Shown piece by piece: positions 1 to 10,751 of a stretch of 64,000 nucleotides of DNA (positions are counted from its first letter, which is position 1; each line of letters starts with the position of its first letter). The DNA is taken from the NCBI RefSeq assembly GCF_040115645.1, contig NC_089549.1:310001-374000 (forward strand), given 5' to 3'. The translations under genes were made by a program, and so were the position numbers. The notes under the pieces were generated by a model that did not search any database, was not told the origin of the DNA, and worked only from the letters and a program-made list of their open reading frames with translations. The stretch is from Euwallacea fornicatus (Eukaryota > Arthropoda > Insecta > Coleoptera > Curculionidae).

Positions 1-1111
1 CAGTGGAGGAAAACTGGGAGAGCATTGACTACAGAGAAGTCCTGCAAAAACTACTCTCCAGGCTTCACGTACTAGGAATTCGCTGCTCAATTGACAGAAG
101 AGTCCTTCAACGCTCCGCAATGGGCGGATTTATCCAAAAAGGCCGGAGCAACGTACGTAATACTAACCAGCAAGCACCATGAAGGGTTCGCGCTAAGGCC
201 TTCGAAACGTACCTACTCCTTCAATTCTGTAGACCAAGGACCGCTTAGGGACTTCGTTAATGAGATTGGAAAAGCCGTGAGGACTGCAGGGCTTAAGTAT
301 GGGCTGTATCATTTCCTATCAGAGTGGTACCATCCCACGTACGTAGCCGATAAGCCTGATGGAACTAGCTATTTTGTAGACCAAAAGATTTATCCAGAAA
401 TGGTCGAATTGGTCAATACGTATAAGCCAGATGTTGTGTGGTCAGATGGAGATGGGGATATGTCTGACACTTATTGGAAGTCCACCAAGTTTCTAGCGTG
501 GCTTTTCGATGAAAGTCCAGTGAAAGACAGTTTTAGTTAATGATAGATGGGGGAAGAATGTGACTTGCCAGCACGGAGACATCCGCACCTGCCTTGATAG
601 ATACAACCCAGGGTATTTACTACCCTTGAAGTGGAAGAATTCCATCACTACTGACTGGCACTCTTGGGGATATAGAAGAATCTTCAATATCGACGAATAC
701 GCCACCACGAAACAACTGATCGAATTCTTAATCGAAACCGTTGCTTGCGGAGGGAACACTCTCATCAATGTAGGACCAACCAAAGAGGGACACATTGGTG
801 CAATTTACCAAGAACGTCTACTCCAATTTGGAGAGTGGCTGTCTATTAACGGAGACGCTATCAACGGAATACCAAAACGACACGTTGACCAGCGGGGTGT
901 GGTTTACCCAGAAGAATTTCTGAATTGGCCCCAAACCGGGGCGTTGGAGCTGGGAGCTGTGGATCAGCTGTGTACCACCTTTACTGAAGTAAATCTCTTG
1001 GACTCCTATCAGAATTTAACCCGGACGAAAGCGGAAGGAGTCGTGTCCCTTCAGCTGCCTGATAAAGCTTCGGTTAATAGCAACGATGCATGGGTTTTGA
1101 GGATTCAGTAG
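1..1111 (+). pseudogene. alpha-L-fucosidase (GH29) pseudogene, 5' end outside window
   Basis: The translation matches a lysosomal/secreted alpha-L-fucosidase, which removes terminal fucose from glycans. Family landmarks are the motifs LTSKHHEG, WSDGD (catalytic nucleophile Asp at about 445-447), DRYNPG, CGGN and NVGPTKEG, followed by the C-terminal beta domain ending NDAWVLRIQ. The frame is broken. Bases 3-45 read in frame 3 (NWESIDY), then the frame switches near an A-run at 45-49. A TAG at 73-75 sits where the family has Gln. A one-base shift near 525-530 moves the frame from the 91-540 segment to the 560-1111 segment. A stretch of the linker before the C-terminal domain also looks shortened. 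No intron is visible in about 1.1 kb. Three separate lesions make sequencing error unlikely, so I call it a decayed copy, possibly a retrocopy. The family assignment is very sure; the pseudogene status is fairly sure. Confidence 0.88.
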
Positions 1112-1121
1112 AAGATATTTC

Positions 1122-1127
1122 AATAAA
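1122..1127 (+). promoter_or_regulatory. polyadenylation signal AATAAA of the fucosidase copy
   Basis: A canonical AATAAA lies 11 bases after the fucosidase stop codon. Its very short distance from the stop fits a compact 3' UTR. Confidence 0.4.
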
Positions 1128-2889
1128 AGAGTGTATTGTTTAGAGCGAGTTTTATTGCTGGGAAATCGAGAGAAATTTCCCAGAAAATCTTCAAACTATT
1201 TAAATTTAGTACGTATTTCATCAAAGAGATCCACTTTGGATCAATGTTCAATGCGATTCTTAATGATACCCATACCACAGGTCCTGAGAATTACTCAAAA
1301 ATGCGAAAAAACCGCATTTAATTACGGATTTAATCAACTGAAATCCTTCGCTCAGAATAATGAAGAATTTAACTGGCACCCTCTGTCGGATAGAAACTGA
1401 GCTGAGAACTCTCTACCGCCATCTAACGGAATACGCTACTAACTATATATCTGGGTGAATGGTTTTTATGTTTTATAGGCCTTTTCCGGTGCAGTTTTAT
1501 TACTGAATTCGTATAAAATTCATTAATTAGCAGTGCAAGAATGCTACGTAGAATATATGTTAATTAGGAACAAACTTCTCTTAAAATAAATTCACTGTAA
1601 ATGTAAACTGGTTGTCCTCACTGCACTAATTTTCTTTTGGGACCGTCGTAACGAACAAGAATCCATTATTTTTTACCTTAAGTTACTCTTCAAGACACCG
1701 TTAAATATTTTTAAACAACGATTCTATATTTTTATAGCATAAAATTAAATAAATAAAATCTAGCTGGCTCCAGCTATTGCTTTTCAACCGAGTTAAGGTG
1801 GCTTGAGCGTCACCTATCGGAATGCGCTACTAACTAATTCTCTGATAGATCAGTTTTTTTTGCTTTACCAGCGGTTTTGAGTAGTTTCATGGTATTTTCT
1901 TTGCATAATGGGTTCGTTCACATCGCTAGAATAATAACTCCCTGATGTTTTAGTTAGGGAGTGATTTCGTTCCAAGTACATTAACCAAAAATCCCAGTCT
2001 GGCGCCATGGGAAGATCCCCCTCGTGACAAAAATAGGTACGTTGATTTTAGAAATGGTTAAAAGCTTCAACAAATATCTACGAGGCTAATCTGGAATCCC
2101 AAGAAAATCTCCAAGGACTCTTCCTATAACCCAAAATGTCCTTAGAGCGAATATCCTAGGCTCGTTCCTACAGGTCAAAATCTTTAATAAACAGCTTTAC
2201 TCCAAAGCTTTTAAAGCGTTCAAATCGCTTAAAATATTGTTTAGATTCGAAAAATTATGAATATTTTTCCACTCAAGCCAGAATTCCTCGAAATTGCTAT
2301 CAATTCCATTAATTTTCATTCATCATATTGTCAAAAATTTCCTCAACTCGAAAATGGAAGCCGGTTTTAGATGGTTTTATTTCAGTCACTCACTCATCGT
2401 ACGACCTTTAAAACAATATGACTTTTATAACATTTCGAACACGTGTTTTTATTATCAAAAATGCTATACAACGTTCAATATTAATAATTTATCGTATCAC
2501 TATTAACAAAACAATAACAAAAATTTCAATAATGCTACATACTTAATTACGCACTTTTGATGAGGATAATTAGAATGTAGATGACTTCTCTTTAACTGAA
2601 ACCCTCGGAAGTTATTGGAAAACGACCAATTCCAATTAAAGAAAATTAATTACTTGAAACCACACCTTAATTCTTCAATTGAACAAACCACGTTCGTAAA
2701 TAAATAAGCTACGAATGCGCAGTCGAGTATTGCAAATTTTTAATCTTGTCTATAAGCAATTGACCTCCCAACTGAATTTCCTATCATAATATACACTAAA
2801 TTAATATTACACCATCGAGATTCGAGTCAATTGCTCACAAATCTAATAGAGGCAGCTACTTAGTCCCACAAGATCATACTTATAGTCTC
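1128..2889. other. intergenic DNA, no gene seen
   Basis: AT-rich sequence with only short chance frames. Two related short segments, around 1416-1445 and 1805-1840, share the core CGGAATRCGCTACTAACTA, so a small dispersed repeat is present. Nothing else is recognised. Confidence 0.5.
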
Positions 2890-5800
2890 TCAGTTCTCTT
2901 CACATTGTTGCTTGAAAAACACCATCTCAGAGAGACAAGCCATGACAATACACACGGTGTATACACAAATCAAAATGACCCCGGTTGTCTTGGAAAGGGT
3001 GAAATGGTTGAAATACAATGTGACGTAGAGGAAAATGGCAACGAGAAGAAGGGCCGTAATGGTGTAGATGATGGATCCTGATTCGATCTGGATGAACGCG
3101 TTCTCGTTGGCGCCCATGGAGATGGTCTTGAAAAACCAAGGCATCCCCAGGGAGAATAGGATGTTCATGGTGTTTGCTCCCAACGAGTTTGAAACGCCCA
3201 TTTTACCCTCACCTAAATATTAAGAGATTAACAGGAATTTAAAAGTGGTGAAAGTTAGTATTGACCTCTCCTGGTCATGATGGCAATCGACAGTGATTCG
3301 GGAAGAGAACCTCCGGCTGCCATGATGGTCATTCCTTGAACCGTGTCAGGGATGTTCAAGACATTTCCTAATATTAAACCATTTGAAAGTTATCAATTGC
3401 CCTTTTACGTACTTACCGATAATAGACACCATCCACGACACCACGTAAGCATTGGCACCAATCCAGAAGATGCACAGCACGAGAGTTACCCACCACCAAT
3501 TGGGTAGCAATTTGGGATTGGGAATGGTGAGTCTCAGAACCATTTTAATGGGCCAGGTATAGAAGAACATGAATTTGGTGAGCCAGCCCCCTGCGGGAAT
3601 CAAAAAAGGGCTCTTCTTCTCCTTTTCGATAATCTCCTGCTCCAAAGCTTCCCGATGCTTTTTAAACTCCTCAGGGTTCTCAAAGGCAGACCTTCTGGTC
3701 TCCTCCACGTACGACCCGAAAGCTGAAGCCACCGAGGCCCTCACCGAATCCCTTCTGTACTCTTTCTCTAGGTCTGTGTCGCCTTCGGCTGAAACTAATT
3801 AATTAACTTCAAGAGATTTTGGAGGGAACGTAAACTAACCAGAGACATCTTTCTTCTCAAAGTGCTTTCTGACAAAGGCGGACATTCTGGGGTTCTGGAA
3901 CATGATGATGAAGTAGAGGAAGTAGCAGATGAAGAGCACGAGGCCCTCGTACCAGTAGACGATTTTATCCCAGACGATCGCGACCAGGATGCATATGGCC
4001 ACCATGTAAATGAAGACATCGCGGGTCACGGGCCACCAGTCGAGCTTGATGGGCTATTGCAGACAAAATACCCATTAAGACCTTGAATGAAATACCTTAC
4101 CGTGCGTGTCCGAAACGCACGAGATCTTTGACGCTTTTGCGAAAGTAAGAGTATTCGGTGAAACGCTGAAGTCCACTCACCCTGATCGCGGCTAAAGATC
4201 CAATAGAAGCCACGCCCAAGGAATTGAACATGGAAGACCCTACGATGGTTCCGATCCCCAAATTGGAATTGGTGATGAAAGTGGCGATCAAGTTGGTGGA
4301 CAACTCCGGACAAGAGGTGGCCACGGACATGAAGGTGGCAGCTCCCACGTCCTGACAACAACTATCTCATGAGTTTCCGGAGTGATCGAGAACATTTTGC
4401 TTACAGCTGAGATGTTGAGGACTTCACACAGCCTCTCTATCGAAGGAATGAAATACTTGTCGCATACGATTGCCAGAAGGGTGAAACAGTAAATTGCGAT
4501 CAGGGCACAAAGGACGATCCCGCCCTGACGCTGCTGTTCCTCGGTGAGAAATCCCGGGAAGTCGTCACCACCTCCTCCGCCATTTGAGTTATTACAAGTG
4601 CCGTCGGCGTTCGCCTCAACCGCCGTAGACACCAATGAAACTTCGTTCTCAAGAGGACCGCTGGCGCCAGAGGTCGTTTCTCGAATTTCTGTTGTCCTCC
4701 TGGCCACCTCCGGTTCTGCAAATGCATTCGTTACTCACTCTACCTGATAGTGACTGTGGGTCTGTTTAACGATAGATGATCACGTGTTGCGTTTGCGGGA
4801 ATCGCCAACTTAAGATTAGAGATAAAAGGCATTGTTTGCTGAGTAAAATTCCCTCGGTATTTTTGAGTTTCCACGGTTCTCGGAAAATAACAAAAAGGGG
4901 AATTTCGAATTTGTAAAAAAAAAAAAAGAAAATTTGGTAAGTCTCATAGGTGTTATATTTAACAGTCAAGTGGTTTGTTTGTGAATTAAAGCGTGTGAGC
5001 GTTTAATCTAATTTAATTAAATAACAATGCAATTCGCTATCTGAGTATATCAATTACTAGTTTATTAAAATTGTGGAATTAATCATTCGAGATATTCACA
5101 CGTATGTGCACGTTTTATCACTGTGAGAATTTTTGAAATTACAGAAGTATTTTTTAGCGAAATTCTCAGCTTTCTTGAATATTTGATATCGGGAGATGAC
5201 AAATCTTATAAAAATTTATCGCAGACTTTTCGAATCTTCTTACTTATCAGGGGATTAATAAATTAAACAAATTGTTGTAATAAAGTTAAGCTGATCTCTC
5301 GTCTCGCGAGCTCGCACCATCGCAAGCTTTACTGAACAAATTTCAAGGAAAACAGCGCAATCTCGCGACGATAGAGCTGTAAAGGCGTAAAATCGCTTTT
5401 TCCTAAATCGATTTTTTTTTTTTTCAATTTATTTCACCATTTATCCGTTTGCATCTTTTAACTTTCTTTGCACGCCTCTGACCATCGCAATAACTTGCAA
5501 GTCCAATTTTGCAGAGAACTGTTTTAACTGCGCAACGGCCGAAGCAGGCACGACGTCTCATCCCTAAAAGGAAGTTGCGATTTTTTTAAATTGCATTGAT
5601 CGAGCTGTTTTCACTGTCGTCCCCTGGGGGAATCCCGCAGCGTCAGGATCGTTTTGCGCGCCGATCGGTGGGAGCCTCGTTAAAACGTCTCATTTTGAAA
5701 ATTTCAGGATGCAGCTGGTTATTTTCAAAATTTCCCCCTTGCAAACTCGAACCGGTCCCACCAGTCAAATTCGAAAGGGCGGGCGGATTTCTGGGGGGCG

Positions 5801-6869
5801 ACTTCATTATCGAACTGGAAAAACGTCGTTGAAACGCTCCGTTCCTAGTTACAGCTACGATATTTCTCGCAAATTGTGTTAATTCAGCTGCTTCGTGAGC
5901 GCCTTCCTTTTGAGGCCTTGGGCCGGCGTGCAGCCTTACGAATAGAATATCGGAAACTAGGCAGGTTCAAAGAGGGCCACTTGCGCCATCGAACGGCGAC
6001 AGTCTCGTTAACGTACCTCATCCCTAAGCCAAGTTGCGATTTTTTTTTTATCGCGTTTCGTATCTGACTATTTCAAACTTTCCCCTGTTGGAGCCTGAAT
6101 GGATTCTCGCAAGACCTGCCAGTCAAACTTCATCCTCGAGAGGGCCGTTTTGGCTATCGAACGGCGTTCGCTCGGTAGAATACCGCACTCGTGAACGCAG
6201 TTCCGCTTTCCGCAACCTGCATTGGATCCTTGACTGCTCTGGACGTTGGACCATCGAAGGGGTTTATCGGTCACAGTTTGAGAGATAGATTCAGATTGTT
6301 CTCGTTATCGAACAGGGAAATCTTCGTTGAAGTCTCGCATCTCTAAACGAAGCAACTTTGGACTGTCACAAGACCATGTTTACCATCGGACGCGTTGCGT
6401 GTTCAAACCGCTGGATTGCGGGGAAACGGTTAAATCGCCTCACCTCAAATGACCTCTGTGAACGTTCGTCTGTCCGTGCGAGGCCAGATTTGCGGGAACG
6501 CGGAGGTCCTCCCCTGAACCTCGCTCCCGTCGTTGAAGGGCCGAAAAGGGAGTGCAACGAAGTTGGGTGAAACGTCCGATGTCGACGGTTCGAACGCATT
6601 AGAAAAGTTTGAAAATTTGTTTTTTTGGGGAATCCCTCCAATCCATTATAAAGCTATACGAGGTAATCTCGCCCCGTCTAAAATCTAATCTTGGCGCTGA
6701 GCCAACCGCAAACTGACAATGGAAAATTGAAAATGAATCCCGATATTAGATTTTTCATTTTTAAACGAATCTCCTCGAAGTCAAAACTATTCGACGCCCG
6801 CCACTTACCTGCCAAAACGGCTGCCGCGAAAACACTAACGAACACCAAAATTGCCGTGGAACACTTCAT
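2890..6869 (-). CDS. sodium/(potassium)/calcium exchanger, SLC24/NCKX family, 517 aa
   Basis: Exons on the minus strand: 6809-6869, 4405-4715, 4181-4351, 3840-4053, 3417-3788, 3266-3367 and 2890-3212. The lengths sum to 518 codons including the stop, and all junctions are GT-AG with matching phase. The product is a plasma-membrane cation antiporter that extrudes calcium using the sodium gradient. Residues 1-20 are a signal sequence (MKCSTAILVF...). An acidic/Gly-rich extracellular stretch with Asn-rich sites follows. The alpha-1 repeat (about 125-170) has ATSCPEL with Glu140 and GTIVGSSMFN. A cytoplasmic charged loop lies at about 255-320. The alpha-2 repeat (about 388-435) has GGSLPES with Glu400 and SNSLGANTMN. 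The Asp that sets potassium dependence in NCKX2 is Asn427 here. Exon 1 joins exon 2 across a 2.1 kb intron with exact phase. I use the ATG at 6869 because it begins the hydrophobic leader. It has no close minus-strand neighbour. Which paralogue it is remains open. Confidence 0.92.
4716..6808 (-). other. first intron of the exchanger gene
   Basis: This 2.1 kb intron separates the signal-peptide exon from the body of the gene. Its left part (4780-5540) is AT-rich. Its right part is richer in C and G, contains the degenerate repeat listed separately, and has only chance frames. Confidence 0.7.
5551..6362. repeat. degenerate direct repeats inside exchanger intron 1
   Basis: Several segments share ATCGAAC-like starts and a CTCATCCCTAA(N)AAGTTGCGATTTTT core. 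Copies are visible near 5555-5590, 5806-5850, 5986-6045 and 6304-6362. A second shared block is TTTCAAAATTTCCCC followed by CCAGTCAAA, at about 5727-5770 and 6071-6130. Spacing is irregular, so this looks like an old, eroded tandem array rather than a fresh satellite. Confidence 0.5.
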
Positions 6870-8159
6870 TTCTTCCACTAGCTCAGAACAGCATCGTGAC
6901 AGAATGTGCCCTTCATAAAAGTCTCGCCCATTCTATATTGTGGCAGTTATCTGAAATCAAAGAACTCGATAAGATAATCAGAAGATTTACGAAGGTGTTA
7001 AGTGTTTATGTGTTATTTATAATACACTATTTCACCGAGCCTACGTAGCATTGTCAGAGAGCGACACGCAATCGTCTGGTGGTACTCAGAGAGTACAAAT
7101 AATGAGCATTGTTTATTTAATTAATGATTCTCACTAAGGCAGACTTGGGCTGTTCTTGTCCGATTAGTGCAAGTTACGAACAGATAGATAACGAACTTCA
7201 GCCGAAAAGTTGCAAAAATTCCAGTAAAAACGTTTTAATTAATCGTTCGCGGTAGATTAACCGACAGGAATTACGGCCGGCATTGAAACGACCACGAAAA
7301 AAAAAAAATGGTTCGACATTGTGCTTCTTCTCACTACCATAAAAATTGCCTACCTTGAACCCGCTTCCTAGCCGGCAGAAGCTACCACCTCCAACCTTCG
7401 ACGTTTGCCCGATTAGGAAAGACTAGCGGATACCTCGTACCACCCTTGCGGTTCACACGTTAGCGCTAGAGGAGGCCGACTCGAGGAGTGAGTTTTATTT
7501 CCTTCGTGAGAAACGCGTTTGTATCTTAACCGAAAAACTAATTTATCACAGGTACTTAGGAACGGTTACAATACATCAATTATCCCTCTAAGTAGCTGTA
7601 TTAAGGTTCCACAACGTCACTAAACGAAACTCTTACAATATCCTATTCAATATCTTACAGTGTGTGTTTTAGATAAGCGTGCCTATGTAATTCGCCATTA
7701 ATAATAACTTAAAGCACTCTTCCCAAGATATAATTTTATTACAGTCAAAAGTCGCCCGAACTCGAGCATTAACATTAAAGTGACTTAGAATTCGATAATA
7801 AGAACGGAATAATCAATCGATAGCACTCCAAGAGATCCTTAACCAGGTAAGGGATATTCTGTGCGGTTAATCATTAACGATGAGGAGAAATGAACCTTCT
7901 ATGCCACTGCATTTCGATTGGGGATCCGGGGGGATTTAGGGGAATTGTTAAAGGCAGCTTGAGTGGCTGGGCGGAGATTCGACAGAACTCTTTGGCATTT
8001 TTCTAATGGTCGATTTTGATGAAGGCCAAGGTCGCCCGTCATCTTTGGGGAAGTTGCAGTTGGGGGCACGAATTTTCTCCTAATTTGCGCTTTCGCCAAA
8101 CTCGACGATGAAAAAGTCGCAAATTTGCAAACTAAAAAGGCCGACAATGCGATTTGACG

Positions 8160-8713
8160 TACAGGGCGTCACGGGAGCGATGTCATTGATTTCAAGGGGC
8201 GATTTCTTGACCTATTTTATGAAAAAATTTTCGTATAAACGCGCGTCCTAACTTGCTTCATTTTCGACATACTGGGTGCCTAAATTAAAAAAAAAAAACG
8301 AGTTTTTATTAATTATTCAAAAACTTTGATGAAACCTGGCACGTTATTACGTTTTAAGTAATAATTCCAGTGGCGTCGCAAATAGTCACCTCGCTGATAT
8401 TTGCGGTGTGATTATTGCACGCCGCCGTTCTACCTGAATTTGACATTTGTATCGGGCTAAACAATTAAAACTACAACTTTCTTGGCCTTTGACCTTTTTT
8501 TTTCTAACTCGCCTCGTTTTTGGTATTTTCAAAATTCGACCTGAAAACCAATTTGAATAATTGTTAAAAACTCGATTTTTTTATCAAAATTTGACACCCA
8601 GTATCTCGAAAACGATGCGAGTTAGGACGCACGTTTATGCGAACGTTTTTTCACGAAATGTGACAAGGAATTTCCCACTAAAATTAGTGACATCGCTCAG
8701 GTTACACCCTGTA
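8160..8713. mobile_element. non-autonomous terminal-inverted-repeat element (MITE-like), about 550 bp
   Basis: The left arm from 8162 (CAGGGCGTCAC...GAGCGATGTCA) is the approximate reverse complement of the right arm ending at 8711 (TGACATCGCTCAGG...ACACCCTG). The arms pair over roughly 160 bases, including the inner block CGCGCGTCCTAACTTGC / GCGAGTTAGGACGCACG and TACTGGGTGC / CACCCAGTAT. Both ends abut TA (8160-8161 and 8712-8713), as expected for a TA target-site duplication of Tc1/mariner-type elements. There is no transposase frame inside. Confidence 0.72.
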
Positions 8714-9007
8714 GAATGCGGAAAATTTTTTAGTGCAGCTCGAGTAAAATTTTAACTCTCAGTTTCCTTCAACCGCAAGTGACTTCGCACCTTTGAAACG
8801 GTGGCACCTACGCCAATGCCCTTTATTGCAGGGTACGGGGCAGGTCTAGGGTCATTTTTCGCAAAAATTTAACTGGTTACTACAGTCCGAGCACGGGTGC
8901 CGCGCATTTTCGCCTGCACGGTCAAAGCTTGGCACGCGGACAACATGAACAAATCTCTAAGCCGACGAAAGCAATCTACGCCACTGCACTTTAGTGCGGA
9001 ACGTAGA

Positions 9008-9236
9008 ATATACGGGGCGTTTCTCGCGCATACGGTGCAGCTTTTAGGGGGTCGTTTCTTGCGTCAAAGTAAGAAAAAACTTCCTGTAAGCGCACGCTGG
9101 GGACCGCTTCAATTGCCAAATAGGGCATCGCCCCGTATTGTGCGAATCGACCATAGACGCACGTTTATAGAATTTGTTCGTTGTTTTGCCCCAAGAGTTA
9201 TCCGGCGAAAGTGTGTTTAGGAAACACCCCGTATAT
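9008..9236. mobile_element. short inverted-repeat element, about 230 bp
   Basis: The left end ATATACGGGGCGTTTC (9008-9023) is matched, inverted, by GAAACACCCCGTATAT at the right end (9221-9236). Only one base differs in 16. The interior carries no coding frame with a family match. The termini resemble common insect DNA-transposon remnants. Confidence 0.5.
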
Positions 9237-10751
9237 GAAAGAATTTATTTGAGAGCGTCCAGTTGTCGGGTGCGGTACCGGTGACGGTGCCAATTTTTTT
9301 CGCCTCGACCGAACGAACATTTAAACATTTTTTGGAGAGACCTTCGCCATTGACACACACCGAACGTGGAGGTCGCGCAGGTGCGGCGCACCGCCTGGTG
9401 CGATTCTGGCGAAGGCGCCCTTTTTGATTTTAACCGTAAATAAATCGTTTTGGTGAGTTTTTGAGTGAAAATGGTGACAATATCTCTATTCTGCGTCGAA
9501 ATGCAACCTTTCTCGATGAAAAAAAATAGCTGAAGCACGTTATTTTACCTTCTAAAACTGCAATTTCTCCCACTTCGATGGTTCCTTTCAAGTCAGCGCG
9601 ACATCAATTAATAAAATTAGCGCAAAGTACACAACGATGAGCCGTCTTAATCAATAATACAGTGATCCACCTTGCCTTCGATACTGTTCTTAAATCATAG
9701 ATAACCATTATTTATTTACCATTATGACAAAAGCGACAATTTATTGTTTGTTTTCGACGCCGAGTGGGAAAATTTCCCCTTAAAGTTGAAATTCTCCATT
9801 CTACTAATTTCGACACGAGGACCATTAACATTTTATTGTTACTTAAATTACCCCGATGTTGTTTAAGGAGATTTTCGATGGACCAATAAAGCAAATTCTT
9901 TCGTTAGAACCGCAGACGTGGCGCGGTGATTAAGTCATTTTGCTATTCACAATCAAAAGTCTGATTGCGATAGATTAACAGTCGAACTAATCTAGAACAC
10001 GCCGCTGATATTTTAGCGCCTATTTGGGTTCGGTTAATGATCACCCACTGCCGCATCGCTAAATCCTAAGTCCAATAAAAGACTCATAAATCCCCATAAG
10101 ACACGCGGATGAGCCCCTTACGTGTGATGGAAACCTTGAAGGGTGGAAATGTGGCCGATTACAATGCGGTTTCGGCTCAAAGTCTGGCTCATTCATGTCC
10201 GGATCGGCATTAAGGTCGACTTTACGAGAACGGAGATTGAGCGTGATAGACAGTTACTCAACCGGTATGTTTTGGGGGAGGAGGCTCGAATGCATTATTG
10301 TTCTTTATCTCTAAGAGTGGTGTGGAACTACACACGTAAATTACAATCGGTGACGTAAAAGATACACTCAGCCGGAGGAGGCACTTCAATTTGAAACATA
10401 AATCCATTTCCTTTATTGGGGATTTAGGCCCTTGAAGGAGCATCGAAAGCGCCCTTCGTTGCTGAAGCTCCTTTACCACTAAGAAAGCTGCTTCCGCCCC
10501 GCGAGTTGACGACAATTGGAAGAAAATAGTTACGCTTGCGTCAACGCTATCAGCGGGACTTAAGTACCGATCCGCAGTACCACTTACGACACCATTACTC
10601 CATCGAAGTACCTGCGTCAGATTTAGTTGTTTTTGCCAATAAGGCCCTTGAGTGTGTATTGTTCAAGTAGTACTTAAAAAAAAAAAAAACTAAAGGTTGC
10701 TCAAAACAATCAATGTATTAATGACTAATTTTAAAAAACGCGTTAATTAAC

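Larger units (their letters stand above)
6870..10751. other. intergenic region between exchanger and lipid-carrier cluster
   Basis: No exon was recognised in this stretch. It holds the upstream region of the exchanger gene and two inverted-repeat elements listed separately. Frames such as 7899-8147 and 8897-9220 have no family resemblance and overlap the repeats. Confidence 0.55.

Noticed and set aside
4097..4180. Apparent C-terminal continuation of the exchanger alpha-1 exon (VSGLQRFTEYSYF...).
   Set aside because: It is the start of an intron: a GTGAGT donor sits at the family boundary AAIR|PIKLDWWP.
3862..4747. Plus-strand frames at 3862-4086 and 4544-4747.
   Set aside because: They are shadows of exchanger exons on the minus strand.
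6068..6641. Several open frames on both strands around 6-6.6 kb.
   Set aside because: They overlap the degenerate GC-richer repeat in the exchanger intron, which makes open frames by composition.
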